Source: Longimicrobium terrae (GTDB lineage: Bacteria; Gemmatimonadota; Gemmatimonadetes; Longimicrobiales; Longimicrobiaceae). Taken from it: DNA of 35,609 bases. Location of the stretch: contig NZ_JACHIA010000035.1 in NCBI RefSeq assembly GCF_014202995.1, positions 1-35,609 on the forward strand, written 5' to 3'. The notes under the pieces were generated by a model, which worked only from the letters and a program-made list of their open reading frames with translations, searched no databases and had not been told where the DNA came from. Each line of letters opens with the position of its first letter. Within the stretch, counting starts at the first letter, position 1. The position numbers were made by a program, and so were the translations under genes. Below, in pieces: positions 1-8,249 of the stretch.

Positions 1-91
1 CTTCGATGCTGAGCATTGTGGTATTCTCGGGCTAAAGGACCGCCCAAGTGTACACCGAGCGCACCGAATGTATCCCGAAACTCACACCAAG

Positions 92-652
92 CGTTGAAGT
101 CGCGGCAACAACGGCGCAAAGTCCGCCTGCGCGGACTGCGGCGGATGCATCGGCGCCAAGTGCCGAGATCGTTGCTGGGAGTGGACTTTCGCCACGCGCC
201 AAAGCCCCTCGCCTGTCATCCTGAGCGAGCGGCGACGCCGATCCATCGGTCGCGCCGAGCCATGCAGCGAGTCGAAGGATCTTGCCACATGGCTGGCCGC
301 GAGCGCCCCCGCCTTAGTCTGAGCGGGCCTCTGCTGTCGTGCGCTTCGCCGACTGCCGTGGCAAGATCCTTCGACGTCGCGCCACGGTCCGGCGCGACGG
401 ACGGTCCCGCGCGGCGCTCCGCTCAGGATGACAGGCCTCTTCGCGACCCGGCCATGCACGGGCGGCCGCGCCGCTTCAACCGGAACGCGCCGAAGCCGCG
501 GATGCAGTCCGCGGAGGCGGACTTCGTGCTTTTCCAGCGGCGAATTCATTCGCTCCTGGAGGGCGGAAACGCGGTACGGTGGGTGACGGACAAAGGCTGA
601 GGCCACAGTCCGCGAAGGCGGACTTCGCGCCGTTGTTGCCGCGACTTCAGTC
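92..652. repeat. Nested inverted-repeat intergenic region
   Basis: No convincing gene lies in 1-787. The region consists of nested inverted repeats. The outer arms match over 22 identical bases (96-117 against the reverse complement of 627-648), and the match continues with few differences to about 141 and 603. Inner arms are 212-226 against 421-435 (15 identical bases) and 271-288 against 358-375 (18 identical bases). The outer arms carry a small palindrome of the form AGTCCGC-N-GCGGACT; a further copy of it lies at about 507-526. The motif at 537-556 recurs at 8169-8188 and, inverted, near 22314-22332. The open frames here are by-products of these repeats. Confidence 0.75.
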
Positions 653-787
653 GCCCCGGCCCTGTCAGCCCGCGGGATCCGGCTCACTTATCCGGTGGCC
701 CCGACTCGGCCGGCGGCGGGCTCAAGACCAGTCAGCCAGCAAGCCTCGGCAGACACGAGCGGATTGATCAACATCAAAGGAAAACCG

Positions 788-1615
788 ATGATGCACTACC
801 TTCCCGGCCCGGCGGAAACGCGCCGGATGACCACCTCGGAACTACGCGCGGCCTTTCTGCTGGAAGACCTCTTCCGCCCCGGCGAGGTAACGCTGCGCTT
901 CGTGGACCTGGACCGCGCCGTCGTGGGGGCGGTCGTCCCCACCGACGGCCCGCTCTCGCTCGACGCGCCGGAAGCCATGGCCGCCGAGTACTTTACCGAG
1001 CGCCGCGAGCTGGGCATCCTGAACGTGGGCGCCGCGGGGAGCGTGACGGTGGATGGAGAGCGCTTCGCCCTTCAGACGCGCGACGTGCTGTACGTGGGGC
1101 GCGGCAGCCGCGACATCCGCTTCGAGAGCGATGATGCTTCATCGCCCGCGCTCTTCTACCTCATCAGCTACCCGGCGCACGCGTCGCATCCCACCACGCT
1201 GGTGCGCGAGGCGGACGCGGAGGCCAACGAGTTGGGCTCGCAGGAAACAGCCAACCGCCGCATCCTGCGCAAGTACATCCATCCCAATGGCGTCACCAGC
1301 GCGCAACTGGTGATGGGCGTCACCGAGCTGCTGGAGGGCAACGTGTGGAACACCATGCCCTCCCACACGCACGCGCGGCGGACGGAAATCTACCTGTACT
1401 TCCAGGTGCCGCAGGACTCCGTCGTCATCCATCTGATGGGCGAACCGGACGAAAGCCGCCACCTGGTAATGCGCGATGAGCAGGTGGCGCTGTCTCCAGG
1501 ATGGTCCATCCACTCCGGCTGCGGCACCCGCGGCTACACCTTCTGCTGGGCGATGGGCGGCGAAAACCAGGTGTTCGCCGACATGCAGGCCGTCGCCATG
1601 GACACCCTCCGCTGA
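788..1615 (+). CDS. kduI: 5-dehydro-4-deoxy-D-glucuronate isomerase
   Basis: KduI (EC 5.3.1.17) interconverts 5-keto-4-deoxyuronate and 3-deoxy-D-glycero-2,5-hexodiulosonate, a cytosolic step in the breakdown of pectin-derived unsaturated uronates. The 275-residue product matches the usual length of about 275-280. The four zinc ligands known in the E. coli enzyme (His196, His198, Glu203, His245) appear as His193, His195 and Glu200 in PSHTHARRTE and His242 in SIHSGCG, all with the same offset of three. The ATG at 788 has an AAGG ribosome site 7 bases upstream; the frame is open further upstream, but into repeat DNA. The next gene starts 8 bases after the stop, so the two are probably one operon. 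No other pectin genes are in the window. Confidence 0.95.
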   Translation: MMHYLPGPAETRRMTTSELRAAFLLEDLFRPGEVTLRFVDLDRAVVGAVVPTDGPLSLDAPEAMAAEYFTERRELGILNVGAAGSVTVDGERFALQTRDVLYVGRGSRDIRFESDDASSPALFYLISYPAHASHPTTLVREADAEANELGSQETANRRILRKYIHPNGVTSAQLVMGVTELLEGNVWNTMPSHTHARRTEIYLYFQVPQDSVVIHLMGEPDESRHLVMRDEQVALSPGWSIHSGCGTRGYTFCWAMGGENQVFADMQAVAMDTLR

Positions 1616-1623
1616 TCCGCACG

Positions 1624-2799
1624 ATGCAACGCACACCGATTCTGTTCGCCGCCGCGGCCGCGCTGCTCGCCGCGCCCGCCGCCGCGCAGTCCGTCACCAT
1701 CCGCGCGGAAAACCCGCTGAACGAGGCGCGCCGCGACGAGGTCATCGCCCTCTCCTGGTCCGCCCTGCGCTCCGCCCTCCCCGCCCTGCGCGCCGAGGCC
1801 GTGCGCGTGGTGGATGCGGCGGGAAACGAGTATCCGGTGCAGGTGCTGGACGCGGATGGAGACGCCGCGCCGGACTCGCTGCTGGTGCTGAGCGACTTTT
1901 CGCCCCGCGAGCGGCGGGAATGGCGTGTGGAGCCGCGCGCCGCCTCGTCCCCCGCCGCGCCTCGCGTGCACGCCAAGCATGACGAGCACCGCGACGACGT
2001 GGCGTGGGAAAGCGACCGCGTCGCCTTTCGCATCTACGGCCAGGGGCTGTGGAACGCGAAGGAATTCGAGCCGCTGGTGAGCAGCGGCGTGGACATCTGG
2101 CCCAAGCGCGTCCGCGACCTGATCGTGGACCAGTGGTACGCGCGCGGCCACGACCAGTACCACCGCGATGTAGGCCAGGGCGCCGACTTCTACTCGGTCG
2201 GGCCCACGCTCGGCGCCGGCGGCGTGGGCGTGCTGCGCGACGGCAAGGTGATCAGCGCGCGCAACTTCCGCGGCTACCGCATCCTGAGCGACGGGCCGAT
2301 CCGCGCGTCGTTCGAGCTGACCTACGATCCGTGGGACGCCAACGGCGTGATGGTGAACGAGACGCGCCGGTTTTCCGTGGATGCCGGGAGCAACCTGTAC
2401 CGCATGGAAACCACGTTCCGCACGGCGGATGGAAGTGATCTGCCGTTCGTGACGGGAACGGTAAAGCGCGAAGGGCTCGTCGGGAGCAACCGCCGCAGCG
2501 GGCCCATGGGATGGCTGGCCACCTGGGGCCCGGTGGAGCGCAAGAACGGCGGCCACGGCAACCTGGCCACGGCGGTGCTGCTGGACAGCGCGCGCTTTAT
2601 CGACGTGCAGGAGACGGCGGACCATTATCTGGTGACGAGCCGCGCGCGGTCCGGCGTGCCGGTGGTGCAGTACGCCGGCGCGGGATGGACTGCCAGCGGC
2701 GACTTCGCCACGGTGGAGGAGTGGTGGCGCTACCTGGACACCGCCGCCCGCCGCATCGCCAATCCCATCCGCGTCACCATGGGCTCCGCGACGCGCTGA
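1624..2799 (+). CDS. Secreted DUF4861-family protein
   Basis: A 391-residue protein with a clear signal peptide (residues 1-22, alanine-rich, ending AAAQ). The rest resembles the DUF4861 family: an N-terminal beta-rich part, then conserved aromatic and charged blocks such as DDVAWESDRVAF, SSGVDIWPKRV and HRDVGQGADFYSVG. DUF4861 proteins are commonly encoded beside pectin, alginate and other uronate-degradation genes. I know of no firmly established activity, so a role in processing uronate oligosaccharides outside the cytoplasm is inferred from kduI 8 bases upstream. The ATG at 1624 is chosen because it begins the signal peptide; the longer open frame overlaps kduI. A strong hairpin follows at 2841-2874. 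The family call is from recognition and has not been searched. Confidence 0.8.
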   Translation: MQRTPILFAAAAALLAAPAAAQSVTIRAENPLNEARRDEVIALSWSALRSALPALRAEAVRVVDAAGNEYPVQVLDADGDAAPDSLLVLSDFSPRERREWRVEPRAASSPAAPRVHAKHDEHRDDVAWESDRVAFRIYGQGLWNAKEFEPLVSSGVDIWPKRVRDLIVDQWYARGHDQYHRDVGQGADFYSVGPTLGAGGVGVLRDGKVISARNFRGYRILSDGPIRASFELTYDPWDANGVMVNETRRFSVDAGSNLYRMETTFRTADGSDLPFVTGTVKREGLVGSNRRSGPMGWLATWGPVERKNGGHGNLATAVLLDSARFIDVQETADHYLVTSRARSGVPVVQYAGAGWTASGDFATVEEWWRYLDTAARRIANPIRVTMGSATR

Positions 2800-2840
2800 G
2801 CGAGGCGGCGCACCGTTGCGCGTTCTGGTCAAAAGAAGAC

Positions 2841-2874
2841 ATGGCCCCGCGACTCGATGGAGTCGCGGGGCCAT
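2841..2874. terminator. Bidirectional hairpin terminator
   Basis: A perfect 15-bp stem (2841-2855 with 2860-2874) with a 4-base loop lies between two convergent genes, DUF4861 (+) and the Mrr-like nuclease (-). AGAAGAC before the stem and GTCTTCT after it could extend the pairing. There is no long T-tract. Confidence 0.8.
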
Positions 2875-2924
2875 TCTCGTCTTCTCCGATTCATCCGAAT
2901 CTGCGTAACTGTCCCGCCCACTCG

Positions 2925-3980
2925 TCAGGCGACTGGCCAGTAGATTCGCGTGAGGGGAAGAAGCACACGGCCCTGCGCATCGAACCGGTCGTAGTGCTCC
3001 ACCACCAGCGATGCCAGATCATCAAGGTCTACCAGGGTCAGCGGAAAGCTCGCCCGCTCGGCCTCGTACTTCGCCTCCTGAGTGAAACCGCCGGTGCTCA
3101 CGTACAGGCCGTTCTCCCCCGAGCGGAGCCCGCCCAGAAAGCTCCGGATCAGTGGAGCGCCGATGGGGTTCCTGGGCCGGTGCTTTACTTCGGCGACGAT
3201 CCGCGGCGACTGAAAGCCCAGCCCGTCGGGAGACGCCGTCACATCGCGGCCCCGGTCGGGCCCCTTGCCGGTTACGCGAGCCTTGTATCCCATGGCTCGC
3301 AGCACGGACGCAGTCAGTTCTTCCATGTCCGAGGGGGACAGGCTCAGGAGGCGGTCCTTGATGAACTCGTGCGCTCGATCCACAAGATCGCGCCGGATCA
3401 CCTCCCAGTCGGTTTCTGATTCGGGGCCCGTTTCCGGCTCCGCCTGGGGAAACGCCTCCGGGCTGGGCCGCGGGGGAAGCGGATCTTCATCGACGGAGCC
3501 AGCTTCAGCGCGAACCGCGAGCGCCTCCAGTTCCTGAGCTACATCCGGTCCAGGCTGGAACAGCGTCAACGTGCTGCCGAGAACGTTCCTGGACTCCACC
3601 GACAGATCGTCACGGTTCACCTGCGACGTCCAGGATACGGACCGCACATGGGCGTAATCAGGAACCCGGCCCGGCTCGTACTCATACCCGCCCGTGATTT
3701 CCCCAATCAGATACTGCCGCGTTGCCGGATCGTAGGTGATGACGCGATCACCGGGCTTCATCTCGCCGCGAAACCTCCAAGCCATGGAAGCAGCGTTCCC
3801 CAGCGCTCCAGGCTTCCGGTCCTGGCCGGTGTCCCAGATGCGCTGCCTCATCTCCGCCAGCGACTGGATCGGTGTGAAATCGCCGGACTCTCTGAACCCG
3901 ATGGCCACACACTGCCGTTCCTTGAAAGCGTCAGCGAGGTAGCCCCGCTCACCAGCCCGAACCATCCAGAGCCGTTCCAT
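2925..3980 (-). CDS. Mrr-like restriction endonuclease
   Basis: A 351-residue protein with two parts. The first about 150 residues (RLWMVRAGERG, FRGEMKPGDRV, YLIGEITGGYEY) resemble the PUA/EVE-like module often found in front of Mrr-type nucleases. A proline/glutamate-rich linker follows at about 170-205. The C-terminal domain (about 220-330) is an Mrr_cat PD-(D/E)xK fold with Asp246 (DRGRDVT), Glu264-x-Lys266 (VAEVKH) and a downstream helix. Such enzymes cut DNA, in known cases modified DNA; the N-terminal module could be the reader, but specificity cannot be told from sequence. The ATG at 3980 is preceded by GGAG and begins the conserved domain; the 53 upstream codons do not look coding. 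No methyltransferase is adjacent, which fits a modification-dependent solitary enzyme. Confidence 0.85.
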   Translation of the reverse strand: MERLWMVRAGERGYLADAFKERQCVAIGFRESGDFTPIQSLAEMRQRIWDTGQDRKPGALGNAASMAWRFRGEMKPGDRVITYDPATRQYLIGEITGGYEYEPGRVPDYAHVRSVSWTSQVNRDDLSVESRNVLGSTLTLFQPGPDVAQELEALAVRAEAGSVDEDPLPPRPSPEAFPQAEPETGPESETDWEVIRRDLVDRAHEFIKDRLLSLSPSDMEELTASVLRAMGYKARVTGKGPDRGRDVTASPDGLGFQSPRIVAEVKHRPRNPIGAPLIRSFLGGLRSGENGLYVSTGGFTQEAKYEAERASFPLTLVDLDDLASLVVEHYDRFDAQGRVLLPLTRIYWPVA

Positions 3981-4241
3981 ACCTGACTCCAATCCTGAAG
4001 TTGAGATTGCCGGAATCACATCGCGGCTGAGCGGGCCGGGGCCCGCATCCATCTGCCTGCCTTCTGCGCAGCGTGGCCGCGACCCAGCGGGGCGTAGACG
4101 AACCCGAATTGCAGACGCAGGGGCCTGCGTCGTGCACACGTCCGGCGCGCTCCATCCGCCGGTGCGGCACAGGCCGGCGGTTGCGCGCGGCGACCCGGGG
4201 TTCCAACCGGGCGCGAAACGTACCGCGAATACGGCAAGACG

Positions 4242-5288
4242 ATGTCAGCAACTTCAGCGTATGCGGCTCAAGGTCCCGACGCGCCCATCGCCCCGCTCAC
4301 CATCGAGCGGCGCGAGCTTCGGCCCACGGATGTGCAGATCGAGATCCTGTACTGCGGCGTCTGCCACAGCGATCTGCACACGGCGCGAAACGAGTGGCAG
4401 CACACCGTCTATCCCGTCGTGCCCGGCCACGAGATCGTGGGCCGCGTGACGGCGGTCGGCTCGCAGGTCTCCAAGTTCCACGCCGGTGACCTGGCCGGCG
4501 TGGGATGCATGGTGGATTCCTGCCGCGAGTGCAGCAACTGCAAGCGCGGGCTAGAACAGTACTGCAAGGTGGGCAACGTGGGCACCTACAACGGCGTGGA
4601 CCGCCACGACGGCTCCATCACCCGCGGCGGGTATTCGAAGCAGATCGTCGTCGATCAGGACTTCGTGCTGCGCGTGTCCGACAGCCTGCCGCTGCCCGGC
4701 GTGGCGCCGCTGCTGTGCGCGGGGATCACCACGTGGTCGCCGCTGCGCCACTGGAAGGTGGGCGCGGGGCACAAGGTGGGCGTCGTCGGCCTGGGCGGAT
4801 TGGGCCACATGGCGGTCAAGCTGGCCGCCTCGTTCGGCGCGGAAGTCACCATGCTCAGCACGTCGCCGGACAAGGAAGCGGACGCGCGGCGGCTGGGCGC
4901 GCACAAGTTCGCCCTCACGCGCGACGCGGCGCAGCTTCAGGGGCTGGCGGGGTACTTCGATTTCATCATCGACACGGTTTCCGCCGAGCACGACTACAAT
5001 CAGTACCTGCAGATGCTGGATACGGACGGCGTGATGATCTGCGTGGGCGCGCCGCCCACGCCGGCCCAGATCGCCGTCTTCGCGCTGATGGGCGGACGCC
5101 GCAGCCTGGCGGGATCGGGGATCGGCGGCATCGCTGAAACGCAGGAAATGCTGGATTACTGCGCCGAGCACGGCATCACCTCCGACGTGGAGGTGATCGA
5201 CATCGCCACAATCAACGAGGCGTACGAGCGCATGCTCAGGAGCGACGTCCGCTACCGCTTCGTCATCGACATGGCCACGCTGGCCTGA
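4242..5288 (+). CDS. yahK: YahK-type NADP-dependent zinc alcohol dehydrogenase / aldehyde reductase
   Basis: A 348-residue medium-chain dehydrogenase of the cinnamyl-alcohol-dehydrogenase branch, very like E. coli YahK, which reduces aldehydes with NADPH in the cytosol. The catalytic zinc site is visible in CGVCHSDLH and GHEIVG. The structural zinc is bound by four cysteines in the segment DSCRECSNCKRGLEQYC. The nucleotide-binding motif is VGLGGLGHMAVKLA, and the end (EMLDYCAEHGI, YERMLRSDVRYRFVID) matches YahK closely. Length agrees with the family (about 349). The gene stands alone between the divergent Mrr-like gene and a terminator. No strong Shine-Dalgarno sequence precedes the ATG. The physiological substrate is unknown; general aldehyde detoxification is the safest guess. 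Confidence 0.92.
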   Translation: MSATSAYAAQGPDAPIAPLTIERRELRPTDVQIEILYCGVCHSDLHTARNEWQHTVYPVVPGHEIVGRVTAVGSQVSKFHAGDLAGVGCMVDSCRECSNCKRGLEQYCKVGNVGTYNGVDRHDGSITRGGYSKQIVVDQDFVLRVSDSLPLPGVAPLLCAGITTWSPLRHWKVGAGHKVGVVGLGGLGHMAVKLAASFGAEVTMLSTSPDKEADARRLGAHKFALTRDAAQLQGLAGYFDFIIDTVSAEHDYNQYLQMLDTDGVMICVGAPPTPAQIAVFALMGGRRSLAGSGIGGIAETQEMLDYCAEHGITSDVEVIDIATINEAYERMLRSDVRYRFVIDMATLA

Positions 5289-5306
5289 GTCCGGCCGATA
5301 CGGAAC

Positions 5307-5346
5307 ACGACGCCCCGGGAACCGATGCAGGCTCCCGGGGCGTCGT
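5307..5346. terminator. Bidirectional hairpin terminator
   Basis: A 14-bp perfect stem (5307-5320 with 5333-5346) with a 12-base loop lies between the convergent dehydrogenase and response-regulator genes. Confidence 0.8.
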
Positions 5347-5437
5347 GCGTCCACAACTCAGGCGGATGGCCCTCGCGCAGCCATGCCGGGCCGCGGATCA
5401 ACCGCATCCGTGATCCGGGGAAGCGATCCGGTTGCCG

Positions 5438-5812
5438 TCAGGCCAGCGACAGGCAGCGCTCCACGGCTTCCACGATCTCGCGCGGCTCGCACGGCTTGGT
5501 GAGATGGCAGAAGGCGCCCGCTTCGGCCGAGCGCTCGCGGTCCTCCGGCAGTGCCGAGGCGGTAAAGATGATGATGGGGATGGAGGCCGTCCGCGCGTCG
5601 TCCTTGATCTGGCGCGTCATCATCCACCCGTCCACCCGCGGCAGCCGCACGTCCATCAGCACCGCGTGCGGCCGGCGCTCCATGATCAGGAGCATCGCCT
5701 GGTCGGCATCCACCGCGGACAGCGTCTGGTAGCCGTGGTGGCGCAGAATGGTAGTGGCGATGTCCATGTGAGCCGCGTCGTCATCGACGATCAGCACGGT
5801 GGCAGCAGGCAT
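5438..5812 (-). CDS. Single-domain response regulator (CheY-like receiver)
   Basis: A 124-residue stand-alone receiver domain with no output domain. The acidic pocket is in VLIVDDDAAH (residues 7-16), the phospho-acceptor is Asp54 (VLMDVRLPRVDG), the switch Thr is in IIFTASALP, and the conserved Lys106 is in LTKP. It would receive phosphate from a histidine kinase and act by protein contact. No kinase lies beside it; the nearest GHKL protein, at 16931-17755, lacks a phosphorylatable His domain. The ATG at 5812 starts exactly at the receiver fold, without a clear Shine-Dalgarno sequence; the longer upstream frame does not look coding. It is convergent with the dehydrogenase. Confidence 0.9.
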   Translation of the reverse strand: MPAATVLIVDDDAAHMDIATTILRHHGYQTLSAVDADQAMLLIMERRPHAVLMDVRLPRVDGWMMTRQIKDDARTASIPIIIFTASALPEDRERSAEAGAFCHLTKPCEPREIVEAVERCLSLA

Positions 5813-6641
5813 GGGCAGCGGCGGGCAGAGGCCATCCAGGCGGGGCGCAGCGGAGCATCCCCGATCAACCCATGATGACGATCTGTTTCCGCGTAACGTC
5901 ACGGGGCACCGCCGCTTGAGCCGTGCCGGCCGGGCCGTCACCACCACCTCCAGCCCATCCATCCTGACCGGCAGAGCGCCGGATGCAGCCACGGGGCGGA
6001 CAAGCGATTTGCTCCGGGTCCGCATCGATGGCCTGCCGGTCATCCTCCCGCGCCCACCGGCTGCCGCGGGAATGGGCGCGGGTCTGCACAACCCCACCGG
6101 CATTGTGCCGTGCACAAAAAATCGCCCGAAAAGGAAAGAACTTCCACTCCTGGAAGGGTCCCCGGATCGTGACGGTTTCGCCGCAGGAAGGCGGCGAATC
6201 TCATCATCCACGCCTACCCCTTGAAATTCAGCGCAGAAGAGGGGATGTTGAAAAGGGAAGAAACCCTAACAAATTCACAGTGTGGCGTCTCGATCCCGGT
6301 CCGATGAATCAACATCGTTCTGGACGGGAACAAAAGAACACGTCATCTTTGTCCTGAGCACCACGCGGCCGCGTGCCTCATTCACCCTTTCGCGCGACGG
6401 GGTGGACGGGCGGCGGCGATCGCGGCGTGGTGCGCAGGTGCTGGCCGCGACGGTGCCCATGGGCATGGCGCGGCCACGCCGGACCGCGTCCTCGTGGCCC
6501 GGCCCGCACGCCGGAAAGTACCCCGGCGGGCGGAGGTTCGGCAGGCAGGATCGCGCGGAAAGACGTGCGCCGGCGGCCCGTGTACCGGGGAGGCCGCCGG
6601 CTTGGCCCCGGCCGTGACCTCCACGCGAACGGGATGGAACC
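5813..6641. other. 829-base intergenic region between divergent genes
   Basis: This stretch separates the response regulator (-) from the ROK regulator (+). I see no gene. A short inverted repeat CTTCCA-CTCC-TGGAAG lies at 6141-6156. The stretch around 6120-6310 is less GC-rich than its surroundings and may hold promoters, but I cannot define one with confidence. Confidence 0.4.
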
Positions 6642-7859
6642 GTGCGGAAGATCAACACTCGGGAGTTTCACCGCGCCACGCGCTCCACGCCGCGGGAAAT
6701 CAACAGGAAGATCCTGCTGAACCTGGTGCGTGAGCTTCAACCCGTTTCCCGGGCGGACCTTGCGCGCCGCATGCACGTGGCGCGCGGCATGATCACGCAA
6801 CTGGTGGACGAGCTCATCGACCAGGACGTCATTGCGGAAGGCGCCACCGCGAACGCACCCCGCGGGCGCAAACCCAAGCTGCTGTACGTCCGCACGCGCG
6901 ACCGCTACGCCATTGCCGTGGACGTGCGGTTCAGCCGTACCCACGTGGCGCTCACGGACTTCGACGGCCGCCAGCTGGCCATGGAGACCTTTGAGACGGT
7001 GCTCAACGCCGACGATCTCGTGGAGTCCATCGCCGTTCGCGCCAACCACCTGATGGAAGGGCGCGATCCGGAATCGTGCGAAGGGATCGGCGTCGTGGTG
7101 CCGGGAATGATTCACCGGCGCACGGGGATGATCGTCAACTCGCCGCAGATGGGGTGGCGCGACGTGCCGCTGCGCGATTCGCTTTCCCGCGCCACGGGCC
7201 TGCGCGTGCTGATCGAGAACGCACCGATTGCGTCAGCGCTGGCGCACATGTGGCTGCCGCCGTTCAGCCACGACGGCGTCGACAACTTCGCCTACGTCAC
7301 CGTGTCCGACGGCGTGGGCGTGAGCGTGGTGGATGACGGCGAGGTGTTTCGCGGCCATGGCGACATCGCCGGCGAGTTCGGCCACCTGCCGCTGAACCTG
7401 GACGGGCCGCGCTGCATGTGCGGGATGAAGGGGTGCCTGGAGGCGTACACCAGCAACCTGGCCACGCTGGCGCGCTACTTCGAGGTCGACGCCGCGGTTC
7501 CCGCCACGCGTGAGGCAATGCGCGGCTACGGATTCGGGATGGAAGACCTGATCGTGCGCATGCGCGGCGGCGACGCCAAGGCGGAGTGGGCCATCCGCGA
7601 AACGGGGCGGTACCTGGGAATCGGCCTGGGCGGCATCATCACCGCGCTGAGCCCGGCGCGGGTGATCGTGAGCGGCGAGATTACGCAGGCGTGGGACATC
7701 ATCCGCGAGCCGATCGCGGCGGGTGTGCTGGCCCGCAGCCTCTCGCCCGAAGCGGCCGCAACGCCCATCGACATCGCCCTGACCGGCGACTCGTCCCGCA
7801 TCCGCGGCGCCACCGCCCTGCTGGTGGCGCGCCGGTTCGCGGCGCCCAAGGTGGCGTAA
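6642..7859 (+). CDS. ROK-family transcriptional regulator 1
   Basis: A 405-residue NagC/Mlc/XylR-type protein. An N-terminal winged helix-turn-helix (about 20-75: NRKILLNLVRE, SRADLARRMHVARGM) is followed by a ROK sugar-binding domain with GEFGH and the zinc-binding CMCGMKGCLEAY. Family members repress sugar genes and release DNA on binding a sugar ligand. The start is GTG at 6642, supported by the same start in the paralogue at 15504. The kinase motif around the catalytic Asp (normally ENDA) reads IENAPIASA, and the ATP loop reads VSDGVGVSV, so sugar-kinase activity is unlikely. The gene stands alone and ends before a hairpin. Targets are unknown. Confidence 0.9.
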   Translation: MRKINTREFHRATRSTPREINRKILLNLVRELQPVSRADLARRMHVARGMITQLVDELIDQDVIAEGATANAPRGRKPKLLYVRTRDRYAIAVDVRFSRTHVALTDFDGRQLAMETFETVLNADDLVESIAVRANHLMEGRDPESCEGIGVVVPGMIHRRTGMIVNSPQMGWRDVPLRDSLSRATGLRVLIENAPIASALAHMWLPPFSHDGVDNFAYVTVSDGVGVSVVDDGEVFRGHGDIAGEFGHLPLNLDGPRCMCGMKGCLEAYTSNLATLARYFEVDAAVPATREAMRGYGFGMEDLIVRMRGGDAKAEWAIRETGRYLGIGLGGIITALSPARVIVSGEITQAWDIIREPIAAGVLARSLSPEAAATPIDIALTGDSSRIRGATALLVARRFAAPKVA

Positions 7860-7923
7860 ACCGCACGACGGCGGATGGACAGGTGGATGACGGATCACAC
7901 CTGATCCGCCATCTCGCAGACGC

Positions 7924-7963
7924 AGAACGCCCCGGCACCCTGGATCAGGCGCCGGGGCGTTCT
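7924..7963. terminator. Hairpin terminator after ROK regulator 1
   Basis: A 13-bp perfect stem (7924-7936 with 7951-7963) with a 14-base loop, in the gap between convergent genes. It ends in TTCTTG. Confidence 0.75.
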
Positions 7964-8060
7964 TGCGTGGGAGGAGCGGCGGCGACGGCGTGAGGGATGA
8001 TGGGCTCGGCGTGCGGCGCCGCCACCGCCCCGGCGGTTGAAACCGCGCCTCGAAAGACAC

Positions 8061-8188
8061 GAAGTCCGCCTGCGCGGACTGCGGCGGCGGACCCCGGTCG
8101 CTTCCCCAATGCAGTGGAAGCCCCGAACGACGCCTGTGGGCGACGTGTCGGGAGTTCCCGCTGTTTGAGCGGCGGATTCATTCGCTCC
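8061..8188. repeat. Dispersed intergenic repeat, second copy
   Basis: The palindromic block at 8061-8087 matches the arms at 120-141 and 602-623. A hairpin lies at about 8116-8159 (GGAAGCCCCGA facing TCGGGAGTTCC). The block at 8169-8188 matches 537-556 with one difference. The same components occur near 22314-22385. Confidence 0.7.
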
Positions 8189-8249
8189 AGACACTCGCCG
8201 CCGGGCCCAACTCCGCCGGAAAACCGAGCTCTCCGCCACACCCAATCCG

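Noticed and set aside
82-687. Overlapping frames on both strands before kduI
   Set aside because: They are built from the inverted repeats and have no protein family features.
6247-6275. TTGAAA-like -35 upstream of ROK regulator 1
   Set aside because: The 17-base-spaced -10 (AAATTC) is poor and lies far from the start codon, so I do not call a promoter.
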